Source of the DNA: Marinoscillum pacificum
Lineage (GTDB): Bacteria; Bacteroidota; Bacteroidia; Cytophagales; Cyclobacteriaceae
NCBI RefSeq assembly: GCF_024714495.1
Contig: NZ_JAMZMJ010000011.1
Coordinates: forward strand, 1 to 64,000
Reading direction: 5' to 3'
DNA: 64,000 nt
Below, piece after piece: positions 1 through 7,361 of the stretch; position 1 is the first letter of the stretch, and every line of letters begins with the position of its first letter. The notes beneath the pieces are model-generated. The model was not told the DNA's origin, searched no databases, and was given only the letters and a program-made list of their open reading frames with translations. The position numbers and the translations under genes are program-made.

Positions 1-1
1 C

Positions 2-106
2 ATTTTGGGAATAATCTCGCTTTCACTGATTGGCTTTGTGGCGATCTACTTGCAGACCAATAAGATAGCGCGGATGAACCCGGCCAATAATCTTCGATAC
101 GAATAA
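2..106 (+). CDS. C-terminus of FtsX/MacB-type ABC transporter permease (partial)
   Basis: An open frame enters from the left edge and ends at a TAA at 104-106. It encodes 34 residues: a hydrophobic helix (ILGIISLSLIGFVAIYL) followed by a short basic tail ending in NPANNLRYE. A last membrane helix followed by a tail of the type NP-x-x-x-LRYE is the usual ending of FtsX-like permeases of the MacB family in Bacteroidota, which couple ATP hydrolysis to export or mechanotransmission in the inner membrane. Only this tail is visible, so substrate and subfamily are open. Identification rests on a short stretch and on knowledge of the family. Confidence 0.6.
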   Translation: MLGIISLSLIGFVAIYLQTNKIARMNPANNLRYE

Positions 107-115
107 TAAGAAGAA

Positions 116-240
116 GCTGTCTCAAAAGCTACTTTCATTTGTCATTTCGAGGTAACGAGAAATCTTACTCATTTGATTGTCAATATGTTAAATTTTAAGA
201 TGGATTTCTCCAAAGTCGAAATGACACTTTTTGAGACAGC
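116..240. repeat. Small inverted-repeat element (MITE-like extragenic palindrome)
   Basis: The ends are perfect inverted repeats: GCTGTCTCAAAA at 116-127 and TTTTGAGACAGC at 229-240. A nested second pair lies inside, GTCATTTCGA at 141-150 and TCGAAATGAC at 216-225. The whole 125-bp unit can fold into one long imperfect hairpin and has no coding frame. Similar GTCATTTCGA/GAGACAGC palindromes are scattered between genes in many Bacteroidota genomes (family knowledge). It probably is a non-autonomous repeat, and it may also act as a transcription stop for the permease upstream. Confidence 0.75.
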
Positions 241-332
241 CCCTTTTTTATTTCAAAATAAAATTCTCCAATGAAAGTGTAATAAATAACGCTAACCCGA
301 GTCCAAAGAGCAAAACATATCAACAAAGCTCT

Positions 333-728
333 ATGAATACAAAACTTATCCTATCCGCAAATGCCATTCTTCTTGGTACAATTGGAGTTGCTTTCACCTT
401 TGCTCCTGATTGGATTCTTGTGAATTTAACTATCGCACTATCGCCTGCTCTTCTTCTTATCCTGCAACTTCTTGGTGCATTGTATGTATCCTTAGCTATG
501 CTGAACTGGATGGTCAAGCATAGTCTCATAGGTGGTATTTACAATAAACCTATCGCACTAGCAAATTTTGCTCACTTCATGATTGGAGGACTGGCGCTAA
601 TCAAAGAAACACTCTCCAACACGGAATTACCCATGGCAATTACCATTATAGCATTGATCTATTTGGTCTTTGGAATACTTCATGGATTGATTCTATTCAG
701 ACATCCGTTGAAGAGTCAGGAGGTTTAA
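333..728 (+). CDS. Small four-helix membrane protein of unknown function
   Basis: This is a 131-residue protein starting at the ATG at 333. The reading frame is open further upstream, but that part runs through the inverted-repeat element ending at 240 and has no family-like sequence. Four hydrophobic segments are visible, at roughly residues 5-22, 33-55, 70-87 and 95-120, with a short charged tail. The arrangement resembles small DUF4345-like integral membrane proteins, but no diagnostic motif is seen. It lies just upstream of the broken recombinase. No cassette-type complementary ends flank it, so it is treated as lying outside the cassette array. Confidence 0.65.
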   Translation: MNTKLILSANAILLGTIGVAFTFAPDWILVNLTIALSPALLLILQLLGALYVSLAMLNWMVKHSLIGGIYNKPIALANFAHFMIGGLALIKETLSNTELPMAITIIALIYLVFGILHGLILFRHPLKSQEV

Positions 729-855
729 ATAGCACCTGACTAATGTTAAGACTTCATCTTCGTTCTTTTTAGTAGCACATATTATCCATTTAAATAGGTA
801 CTTATTGTTGACTGTAAGCTGTTATTCAATTAGTTAAGGCAGGTTTCGGGAGTTT

Positions 856-1609
856 TTGAAGTTTGCATATCCCACTCCTTTGCATCAATTGGACCAATTG
901 CAGTTTCAGCAGTACCATGTTCATTTGATCAAAACCAAAAACATTTCACGGTCCTATCAAAACCAAAGTATCAATGCACTAAAATTTTACCTAGAGAAAG
1001 TGCTAGGTCATGATCGTGCCTATATAGAACTGGAGAGACCTAAAAAAATCCAGCAGCTACCGCAAGTTCTAAGTCTGGACGAGGTAAAATCCATTTTTGA
1101 CCATGTAGATAATCTGAAGCACCGGGCAATATTGATGACCATTTATTCTGCTGGGTTGAGGGTTGGGGAGTTGATTCAACTTAGAATCAGAGATATTAAT
1201 TTTCATGGAATGCGAATCTGGGTACGAGAAGGAAAGGGCGTGAAAGACAGGATTACTGTGCTTTCACCAAAACTTCTAGTGGTTTTGAGGGCTTATTTTA
1301 AGGAATACAGACCTAAGGAATACCTTTTTGAAGGGCCAAATCAAAGCATGTATACTGCGGGAAGTGTGCGCAAAGTGTTGTATAGGGCTGTTAGCAAGGC
1401 AGGAATCCGAAAAAAGGTTGTGCCACATACGTTGCGACACTCTTTTGCGACCGCAGCGGCGGACCGTGCATTTATTAGAAATTGGTACGAACCTAAGATA
1501 TATACAGACACTGCTAGGTCATACCAATCCTAAGACAACCGAAATATATGCCCATGTATCCACAAAGAACCTGGAAGAGATCAAGAGTCCGCTTGATTTG
1601 ATGGATTGA
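856..1609 (+). pseudogene. Tyrosine recombinase (XerC/IntI-like), frameshifted and N-terminally truncated
   Basis: Two overlapping frames together encode a tyrosine recombinase. The first frame, starting at a TTG at 856, carries the end of the SAM-like core-binding domain and the catalytic Arg102 (GLRVGEL), Lys127 (GKGVKD) and His191/Arg194 (HTLRH). The second frame carries the conserved LLGH and the nucleophile Tyr (TTEIYAH), and ends in IKSPLDLMD. The frames rejoin exactly if 16 bases at 1453-1468 are removed, so HSFAT would run into HLLEIGTNLRYIQ. No intact product is possible. The N-terminal domain also lacks its first part compared with 270-380-residue relatives. The segment between patch II and HxxR is short, with no IntI-type insertion. 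It reads in the same direction as the cassettes that follow and is the likely former integrase of the array. Confidence 0.9.
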
Positions 1610-1622
1610 AAGGGTATATTTG

Positions 1623-1669
1623 AATATCGGATAACGTATATGGTACTTGTTAGCCAGATGTAACCTACC
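1623..1669 (+). other. Possible attI-like entry site of the cassette array
   Basis: This lies between the stop of the broken recombinase and the first cassette gene. It ends in the first cassette head, GTAACCTACC at 1660-1669, which differs by one base from the reverse complement of that cassette's tail. The preceding GTTAGCCAGAT resembles the last 15 bases of the long attC-like sites (TAGCTGGTC before GTT). There is no partner arm to its left, so it may be an attachment site rather than a hairpin site. The role is inferred from position. Confidence 0.4.
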
Positions 1670-1687
1670 ATACTCACTGCGAAACGA

Positions 1688-2275
1688 ATGAACCAGGAAT
1701 ATTTAGCCAATGTTTTTCTTAGCTGTAGCCTCCGAACCGAGGACAGACCATTTATTAACTACATCGAACAAATTCTTAGGAGACACAGAATAAATCCCTT
1801 TGGGACAGTTGGACGGTTTTCAGCATCACCTGTGAACACGGCCGAACATATGCGGGCGAACATTCCAAAAGCCGACTTTGTCGTAATTGTGGCAACTCCC
1901 AGATATATTCAACGAGACTTGAAAACAGGTGAACAAACTTATGGTCTTTCAGAAATGGTTCATGTAGAAGCTGGAATGGCGTACATGGCGAAGAAACCTG
2001 TTGTTGTATTTGTACAAGAAGGAACTCATGTAGGTAACTTCCTTCCTAACATAACTCAGTATATAACTTTGAACGGCAAACCCGAGAGCCTACAATCTAA
2101 CGGATTTTTGATTCACAGCTTACTATCGAACGCTTACGCCATTGTTCAAAAAATCAAGCAAGAAGCTGCAGGTAAAGTGTTTTTCCAAACAATCACCACT
2201 GGTCTTGCTCTTTATGGAGGAATTAAATTGATTGAATCCCTATCTAACTCCTCGGACGAAGAAGACGAAAGGTAA
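1688..2275 (+). CDS. TIR-like domain protein with C-terminal membrane segment (cassette 1)
   Basis: The 195-residue protein begins with the beta-A strand ANVFLSCSLRTED (residues 7-19), followed by an amphipathic helix, a strand KADFVVIVATPRY (61-73) and HVEAGMAYMAKKPVVVFVQEG (92-112). This order of strand, helix, hydrophobic strand with a following aromatic, and a Glu-containing helix is that of TIR and TIR-like nucleotide-binding domains. In bacteria these often act as NAD-degrading effectors of anti-phage defence. Glu94 is a candidate catalytic residue. Residues 164-182 are hydrophobic and could form one membrane anchor, ahead of an acidic tail. It is the first cassette, in the position best expressed in integrons. 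Function in defence is inferred; there is no partner gene next to it. Confidence 0.6.
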   Translation: MNQEYLANVFLSCSLRTEDRPFINYIEQILRRHRINPFGTVGRFSASPVNTAEHMRANIPKADFVVIVATPRYIQRDLKTGEQTYGLSEMVHVEAGMAYMAKKPVVVFVQEGTHVGNFLPNITQYITLNGKPESLQSNGFLIHSLLSNAYAIVQKIKQEAAGKVFFQTITTGLALYGGIKLIESLSNSSDEEDER

Positions 2276-2276
2276 C

Positions 2277-2530
2277 GGTAGGTAACAGTCGCTAGCACGA
2301 ATGCGCCAACGGCCATTTCACATACTTGAGTGCGAACTTCACCGCACCGCGTAGGCCATGAATCAGCCACTTGGAAATGGCTATGCATTCTACCATCTCT
2401 ACTGGCAGGATTTTTTCACCTTTCTAAACGCAGTGCATTCCACAAGCTTTGTGAGCACCGGCAGATTCATTAGTTTTATCGGAACTTGCTAAGCTCAGGG
2501 CGCACTCCTGCTAGCTTAGTGTTATGAGGC
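2277..2530 (+). repeat. attC-like site 1 (long type)
   Basis: The tail GGTAGGTAAC (2277-2286) opens the site and the head of the next cassette, GTTATGAGGC (2521-2530), closes it. Inside, GCTAGCACGAATGCGCC (2291-2307) pairs with 2499-2515 over 15 of 17 bases. The middle contains further imperfect arms (GAATCAGCC against GGCAGATTC). It is closely similar to site 5 (6431-6669) through both arms and the loop. Confidence 0.8.
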
Positions 2531-2538
2531 ATAAGTAG

Positions 2539-3705
2539 ATGAAAAATACAATTACTTGCTTCCAAAATTATATGGGAGATGATTTCACATTGGAATCAAT
2601 TCGAAGATTATCAAAGGCTCCTGAGGAACATATTTTACATTTTGTTCATGACCTAGTTGAGCCTTACACGACAAATGACCCAGAAGACATCTCCACCGAA
2701 TTAAATAATAAGAGTTATCAATACTGTATAATACCTCCCTCTGACCGTAGCGACTTTCAGAAACTTTCTAATAGTTATAAAGCACTGCTATTATACTTTG
2801 ACAAGATAATGGTTCCGGATCCATTGAGCGACTTTCTAGCCCCGACTATAATGTATGCCCAATTAACCGGTGAACTAAGGTTAGGTTATAAGCAACTTGA
2901 CCAATTCAGGGACTCATTTCAAAAAGCGCTAGAATTCCTTTTAGGATTTAAAAAGCCGATAACTCAAGGTGCAATTGAAATTTTTCCGGAAACATTTCTT
3001 ACACTTTCTTCGGTCGTTCAAACTAGAGCACGTTTGGAACTAAATGAAATCTTGGGGAATACACCAAAAGATAAAAGCTATCATGAAAACCCACTTAACT
3101 TAATTCGTGAAGAGGTATTAAACTGGGGTCATTTAATAGAGATTCTTGATGTAATGCCTATTTCATCTAACCGAGATGTAAAGAACATTATGACTGAAGA
3201 ATTAAGACTAGATAAGCATCTTAAGTCCACCAGTCGCCAGTCGTTAATTGCTGAAGCTTCTTTCTCATATGAAATACCCGGAATACAAAATCCAACGATT
3301 GATGATATTATTAGTCTACGAAAAAATGAAAATGCATTTAACGAGTGGCGTTCAGAATACTCCTCAATAATCAATGAAACATTAGGTAGGTCTCAAATTA
3401 GCTCTAATGCAGAATTCCAAAAAGAATTTAAGTATAATACCGATGAAAGATTGAAGCCAATAGTTAGTAAACTAAACGAAAAGACTAATTCGAACAAAGT
3501 AATTACAGATTTACTCATTCCAGGTGGATTAGCTATTGGAGGCAGTATGTTGACCTATGAAGTCACCAATTCTTTAATTGCAACTCTATTGCCTACCGCT
3601 ACTGTGCCTGTATCTTGGGCTTTAAAAAGAATCGCTGGTAAACTTGGCAAAGAAAACAGGAAAGATATTACCCTAAGAGATTTTTGTGGACACTTCATAC
3701 AGTAA
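2539..3705 (+). CDS. Hypothetical protein, 388 aa (cassette 2)
   Basis: I do not recognise this protein. It starts at the ATG at 2539, nine bases after the cassette head, and its TAA (3703-3705) is directly followed by the cassette tail at 3706. It has no signal peptide. It is mostly helical and polar, with a LysGlu-rich centre. Near the C-terminus it has an apolar stretch rich in Gly, Ala and Thr (LLIPGGLAIGGSML to ATLLPTATVPVSWAL) which could be one or two membrane helices. Abundant Asn, Ser and Ile suit an AT-rich acquired gene. It is the largest cytoplasmic-type cassette product. Several defence-island proteins have this soluble-plus-C-terminal-apolar layout, but that is only a resemblance. 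Confidence 0.75.
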   Translation: MKNTITCFQNYMGDDFTLESIRRLSKAPEEHILHFVHDLVEPYTTNDPEDISTELNNKSYQYCIIPPSDRSDFQKLSNSYKALLLYFDKIMVPDPLSDFLAPTIMYAQLTGELRLGYKQLDQFRDSFQKALEFLLGFKKPITQGAIEIFPETFLTLSSVVQTRARLELNEILGNTPKDKSYHENPLNLIREEVLNWGHLIEILDVMPISSNRDVKNIMTEELRLDKHLKSTSRQSLIAEASFSYEIPGIQNPTIDDIISLRKNENAFNEWRSEYSSIINETLGRSQISSNAEFQKEFKYNTDERLKPIVSKLNEKTNSNKVITDLLIPGGLAIGGSMLTYEVTNSLIATLLPTATVPVSWALKRIAGKLGKENRKDITLRDFCGHFIQ

Positions 3706-3827
3706 GCCTCATAACAGGCGCTAATCCCAATCGGCTTACTAAGTTGTTTGCAAAGGGCAATGAGATCAGATACATTTGAGATATTTGAAAGGCTAAGCCG
3801 ACTGTGCTTAGCTAATTGTTATGTTCC
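3706..3827 (+). repeat. attC-like site 2 (short type)
   Basis: This 122-bp site runs from tail GCCTCATAAC (3706-3715) to the next head GTTATGTTCC (3818-3827). The tail is the perfect reverse complement of the head of its own cassette at 2521. The arm after the tail (GCGCTAATCCCAATCGGCTTA) pairs with TAAGCCGACTGTGCTTAGC near 3794-3812. It shares its middle (GATCAGATACATTTGA, ATATTTGAAAGGCTAAGC) with site 10, so the two define a short subfamily close in length to Vibrio-type repeats. Confidence 0.8.
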
Positions 3828-3867
3828 ATTGGTGCCTCTAGTCTTATTCTTATGAACTTCTAAAACT

Positions 3868-4311
3868 ATGTCTTACTTTGACGAACGCAACACGGAAAAA
3901 ATATATGAGATTCTCAGCGGAATTCTCAAGCTAAAATTCAAGACACAGATTAAAGGAAGCGGAATTCAATTCACTGAAATTCATAAAATGATTAACCTTC
4001 AAAATCAGAAGGAGGAACATCTACTTTTTCTAGACAACACTGTCATCAGGTTTCGTGACAACAAAGAGTTCATTTCCAAATTTTGCGAACATCTGAAGGA
4101 GAACATCAAGGAGTTTAATCGTGAATACGAAGAGCTAAGGGAGCAGGAACAAAATAGCATGTTTGTCGACAAACAATACATTTGGTATCGAGATGAACAC
4201 ATTTCGCATTGTGGACATAAACAACTTGCCTTGTTGGATAAGATGAGGGAATTTCTCAACAACATTCGTGAACAGGAGGAAAAGAGCAAGCAAAATCCAA
4301 AAAGAACATAA
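3868..4311 (+). CDS. Hypothetical charged protein, 147 aa (cassette 3)
   Basis: The function is unknown. The start is the ATG at 3868. The last codon and TAA (4309-4311) lie inside the cassette tail, so the recombination core supplies the stop. There is no signal peptide or membrane segment. The second half is rich in Glu, Lys and Gln (HLKENIKEFNREYEELREQ, then QLALLDKMREFLNNIREQE), consistent with helices or a coiled coil. A central Trp-Tyr-Arg-Asp-Glu-His stretch followed by a Cys and His could bind a metal, but this is a guess. It is a compact single-gene cassette of about 0.7 kb including its site. Confidence 0.7.
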   Translation: MSYFDERNTEKIYEILSGILKLKFKTQIKGSGIQFTEIHKMINLQNQKEEHLLFLDNTVIRFRDNKEFISKFCEHLKENIKEFNREYEELREQEQNSMFVDKQYIWYRDEHISHCGHKQLALLDKMREFLNNIREQEEKSKQNPKRT

Positions 4312-4543
4312 CAGGCGCTGATCGGTTATGTGCCAAAGTGCCTCCTTGCTGACTTCATCGGGACTTGCCCACGGAAGTGCACCTTCTGAAACTTTATCGC
4401 TTTTAGAAGCTTCTGTGCTTCTGGCTTTTTACTTGTGGAACGCAGTTTTTTATAGTTACCGTAGTGCGTGTGGTGCACTTCCGCTATTTTAGCTGTACTT
4501 GCCAACTGTGGGCACACAAACCGATAGTTAGGCGTTACCCACC
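4303..4543 (+). repeat. attC-like site 3 (long type)
   Basis: The tail AGAACATAAC (4303-4312) matches the reverse complement of its own cassette head at 3818 in 9 of 10 bases. The next head, GTTACCCACC, is at 4534-4543. The arms GCTGATCGGTTATGTGCC (from 4317) and GGGCACACAAACCGATAGT pair, with one unpaired C in the left arm (GATC against GATAG). That recalls the extrahelical base of integron L boxes. Site 4 is its near duplicate, including the inner AGTGCACCTTCTGAAACTT. Confidence 0.8.
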
Positions 4544-4546
4544 ATC

Positions 4547-5356
4547 GTGAAGAAACAGCTATTCTATATACTAACCTTTGCCTGCTTAGTGTCAACTCTG
4601 AATCTGAACGCACAAATAAAGCGAACAGACTTAGAAGGCGATTGGCAGACAAACAATAAAGATAGTCTCTACTACAAGGCGGATTCTATTGAATTTCATC
4701 TGGACATCAACCGCTGGATGAATATCGAAACTTGTGACATCATTAAATGGCGAACTGAGAAGAGTAGTTTCAAGTTCATCGAGACTTACTTATGCACCGA
4801 ACCAGGTCGAGAACGTTGGTCAACAGATAAAGAAAAACTTATAATAAAGAAAAGAGACTTTGGACAAGTGATTCAACTCAAAAGAAAAGGACAACTTTTT
4901 GACCAGCTCAAAGTGATCGAATTGACCGAAAGCAGAGTTGAACGCTATCCATTCGACATTAAGCAACTAACTGTTCTTAGATTTGATGATTTGGAAGAAC
5001 AGAAGCTTTTCAAATTTGTGGACTCGTTGGTCTTTGATGTTTTGGAGTATGAGCCAACTCCTGTCGATTCAACTGTCTACAAAAAAATAAACCAGAATGC
5101 CGCTGCTACAACTTCAGAAATAAGAATTCGTGACAACAGAGAGGTAAATCCAAAGCCATTGCTGGTTGTGAACGGGCATGTAGCTGAACACTATGAAATT
5201 TTGAAATCATTTCTGTTCGTTGAGGCAACTGCTATTGAATACATAACTAGAGAACAGGCAACAATGCTATATGGAGCCAGAGCTGTGAACGGAGTAATAG
5301 TTATCCAACTTTCCAACCGAAAATTCAAACGCATCTGGAAAGAATATGGTGGGTAA
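4547..5356 (+). CDS. Secreted protein with TonB-receptor plug-like C-terminus (cassette 4)
   Basis: The frame starts at a GTG at 4547, four bases after the head. That start gives a clean signal peptide, MKKQLFYILTFACLVSTLNLNAQ. Residues about 25-165 match nothing I recognise. Residues about 195-258 (PLLVVNGHVAEHY, then IEYITREQATMLYGARAVNGVIVIQ) follow the end of a SusC/TonB-dependent receptor plug domain (PLLVVDG, IESIEVLKDASATAIYGSRGANGVILI). There is no beta-barrel. So this is a periplasmic or outer-membrane-associated protein carrying only the plug-type fold; it may interact with TonB-type systems. The TAA (5354-5356) is part of the cassette tail. Confidence 0.75.
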   Translation: MKKQLFYILTFACLVSTLNLNAQIKRTDLEGDWQTNNKDSLYYKADSIEFHLDINRWMNIETCDIIKWRTEKSSFKFIETYLCTEPGRERWSTDKEKLIIKKRDFGQVIQLKRKGQLFDQLKVIELTESRVERYPFDIKQLTVLRFDDLEEQKLFKFVDSLVFDVLEYEPTPVDSTVYKKINQNAAATTSEIRIRDNREVNPKPLLVVNGHVAEHYEILKSFLFVEATAIEYITREQATMLYGARAVNGVIVIQLSNRKFKRIWKEYGG

Positions 5357-5583
5357 CAGACACTATCGGTTATGTGCCAAACTGCCTCTTTGCCAGCGTC
5401 TTCGGTACTTGCCCACGGAAGTGCACCTTCTGAAACTTCATCACTTTTACAAACGCCTGTGGTTCTGGACTTTTACTTGTGGAACGCATTTTTTATAGTT
5501 ACCGTAGTGGTTGTGGTGCACTTCCGCTACTTTAGTGCCATCTACTAGCTCCAGACACACGGCGGATAGCTAGGTTAAGTGTA
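5346..5583 (+). repeat. attC-like site 4 (long type)
   Basis: The tail ATGGTGGGTAAC (5346-5357) is the perfect 12-base reverse complement of its own cassette head at 4534-4545, the longest match in the array. The next head is GTTAAGTGTA (5574-5583). The arms CACTATCGGTTATGTGCC and CAGACACACGGCGGATAGC pair imperfectly. Most of the spacer is a diverged copy of site 3, which suggests these two cassettes share a recent site lineage. Confidence 0.8.
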
Positions 5584-5614
5584 ATTAGGCACCCATTCAA
5601 ACTCACTCAGAATC

Positions 5615-6439
5615 TTGAACGAAGAAGAATACTTTAAGAAATTTTCATCTACTATTCTAAATTTCACAACGAACTACCTCAACAACGTTGTTTTGAAAAT
5701 CATCGAACTTGAGGACTATGTTGTCGAACCGAAAAGATTCTTTTACACTCTGATACACAAAACGGTTTCAACTCTTGAAGCCTCCAACATTTTTGTGAGG
5801 AATTTTGAACTTAAGAGCAACTACAATTCATCACTTTTTATTCTTCTCAGATCAGCTATTTCAGATATAATTTTAGCAGAATATGTCATAAAAAGAGGTA
5901 AAACAGATGAAGAGCGAGCTGAACTAATTCCTCGTATTTATTTTGATCATGTTGATAATATGATTGATTCCCTCAATAAAGCGGCACGTAAAGCATATGG
6001 TTGGAGCGACAAGGAAGTGGATGACAACATCCGACTGATAAAGGAATCTAAAAAACAGTACTTCAAGGTTGATGGGAAACCTAAGCTTAAACCTATTCGA
6101 ACCTCTCCTTATACCTTGACTTTCAAGATGTTCTCGGAAATCTCTAATCCACTTTCAACAGAATATGACCTGTTGAGAAGATCCTTCGACTTGTATTCTC
6201 AGTTCTCAAAATTTGAACACTTTGGGGACTTGACTTTTTATCTTGTTCACCGCGCATATGAAGAAAAGCAAAAAGAATCCATTTTATATGACCTCTACGA
6301 TGGTATCAGAGTGATTTGTTTCGCTTTATCGAACTACATGAATTTGTGGGATGACATTCCTACATCAACAAAGAAAACAGTCGAAAAACTAACTTCAGAG
6401 GTTAACCAATTTCATCCCTCAACGATAAAATACACTTAA
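5615..6439 (+). CDS. Hypothetical helical protein, DUF5677-like pattern (cassette 5)
   Basis: The 274-residue protein most likely starts at the TTG at 5615, since no ATG is placed between the cassette head and the conserved N-terminus. It is helical and cytoplasmic with no signal peptide. The segment SSLFILLRSAISDIILAEYVIK and the later DLYSQFSKFEHFGDLTFYLVHR resemble the helical pattern of DUF5677-type proteins, often found near mobile or defence genes, but I cannot confirm membership. The stop TAA (6437-6439) is embedded in the cassette tail TACACTTAAC. Confidence 0.7.
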   Translation: MNEEEYFKKFSSTILNFTTNYLNNVVLKIIELEDYVVEPKRFFYTLIHKTVSTLEASNIFVRNFELKSNYNSSLFILLRSAISDIILAEYVIKRGKTDEERAELIPRIYFDHVDNMIDSLNKAARKAYGWSDKEVDDNIRLIKESKKQYFKVDGKPKLKPIRTSPYTLTFKMFSEISNPLSTEYDLLRRSFDLYSQFSKFEHFGDLTFYLVHRAYEEKQKESILYDLYDGIRVICFALSNYMNLWDDIPTSTKKTVEKLTSEVNQFHPSTIKYT

Positions 6440-6669
6440 CAATCGCTAGCACGAATGCGCCAACTGCCAATTTACAATCTTCAGTGCGAACATCACCATG
6501 AATCAGCCGCTGGGAAAGTGTGGTGCTTTCTACTGTCTTCAGCTTGCGGGAGTTTTTCACTTCAGAAGGCACTGCTTTCTACAAACTTTGGAAGCACCGG
6601 CAGATTCATTAGTTTTATCCGAACTTGCCAAGCTCGGGGCGCACTCCTGCTAGCTTGGCGTTAGGCACC
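6431..6669 (+). repeat. attC-like site 5 (long type)
   Basis: The tail TACACTTAAC (6431-6440) is the perfect reverse complement of its own head at 5574. The next head is GTTAGGCACC (6660-6669). Arms near CGCTAGCACGAATGCGCC and GGGCGCACTCCTGCTAGC pair as in site 1, and both sites share the loop text GAATCAGCC, GGCAGATTCATTAGTTTTATC and GAACTTGC. Confidence 0.8.
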
Positions 6670-6684
6670 ATTCCGCCACTGAGC

Positions 6685-7116
6685 ATGAGACAACTCTTAA
6701 AAATATTAACCCTATTAATCTTCTCACTGCAACTGAACGCTCAAACTGACAGTCTAAGAATTGTTATTGACTCAATCCCAACCGATACGACCGAAGCATT
6801 TGTTGAAATAATTGACCCAGTGGAGACTATGCCAGTATTTCCTGGGGGGCAGGATTCATTACGGACATTCATTGAACGAAACAACAATTGGCAAGTTGGA
6901 CGGGAAACGATAGTCGGGAAAGTTTTCATTGCTTTCGTTGTAGAAGTGGATGGAAGTATTACGAACATCGAAATCATGAGAGGACTTCATCCTTCCTGCG
7001 ATGAAGAAGCAAAGCGCATAATTGGTCTAATGCCTAACTGGAAACCCGGTGAACAAATGGGAACACCAGTACGAACGAAAATGATTCTGCCAATAGCTTT
7101 TGACGGACTAAAATAA
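6685..7116 (+). CDS. Secreted TonB C-terminal domain protein (cassette 6)
   Basis: The start is taken at the ATG at 6685, which gives the signal peptide MRQLLKILTLLIFSLQLNAQ. The frame is also open upstream, but that DNA is the attC-like site. The mature part has the PVFPGGQDSLRTFIERN motif followed by GKVFIAFVVEVDGSITNIEIMRG, CDEEAKRIIGLMPNWKPG and a final strand RTKMILPIAF. This is the TonB C-terminal fold of Bacteroidota energy transducers, here without the usual N-terminal membrane anchor and proline-rich linker. At 143 residues it is a stand-alone periplasmic domain. Whether it touches TonB boxes or has another binding role is open. Confidence 0.85.
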   Translation: MRQLLKILTLLIFSLQLNAQTDSLRIVIDSIPTDTTEAFVEIIDPVETMPVFPGGQDSLRTFIERNNNWQVGRETIVGKVFIAFVVEVDGSITNIEIMRGLHPSCDEEAKRIIGLMPNWKPGEQMGTPVRTKMILPIAFDGLK

Positions 7117-7118
7117 CA

Positions 7119-7359
7119 GGTGCCTAACAGACGCTGATCGGGGCATATGTCTCAGTGCTTTCTGTCTAGTTTTAGTGCAACTCGACCGTGAATCTGCCGC
7201 TGAGAAACGGCAGTGCTTTCTATCATCTTCTGCTCGCAGGAGATTTTGACTTTTGGAACGCAGTGCCATTTGGAACCGTTGTGAGCTTCGGCAGATTTCA
7301 CTACTTTAGTGCTATTCACCAGTTGCGGACATACGCCCGATAGCTGGTCGTTATGTATC
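7119..7359 (+). repeat. attC-like site 6 (long type)
   Basis: The tail GGTGCCTAAC (7119-7128) is the perfect reverse complement of its own head at 6660. The next head is GTTATGTATC (7350-7359). The arm starting GCTGATCGGGGCATATGTC at 7133 pairs with GACATACGCCCGATAGC at 7328-7344, with unpaired bases in the left arm only. Sites 7 and 9 share its loop text (GTGAATCTGCC, GTGCTTT, TTTTTGA). Confidence 0.8.
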
Positions 7360-7361
7360 AT

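Noticed and set aside
231-332. Upstream extension of the small membrane protein
   Set aside because: This part runs out of the inverted-repeat element and lacks hydrophobic pattern; the ATG at 333 gives a natural start.
231-728. The small membrane protein as a further cassette
   Set aside because: No complementary GTT/AAC ends or hairpin spacers were found around it.
1453-1468. Programmed frameshift or intein in the recombinase
   Set aside because: No slippery site is present, and the insertion is 16 bases, too short for an intein or intron; a plain inactivating insertion explains it.
4326-4652. Minus-strand coding frames across the spacers (also 7152-7361 and 7998-8207)
   Set aside because: They lie in hairpin-forming DNA, match no family, and appear as a consequence of the palindromic content of the attC-like sites.
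6455-6664. A plus-strand frame inside attC-like site 5
   Set aside because: It overlaps both arms of the folded site and runs into the next cassette; there is no protein-like composition.
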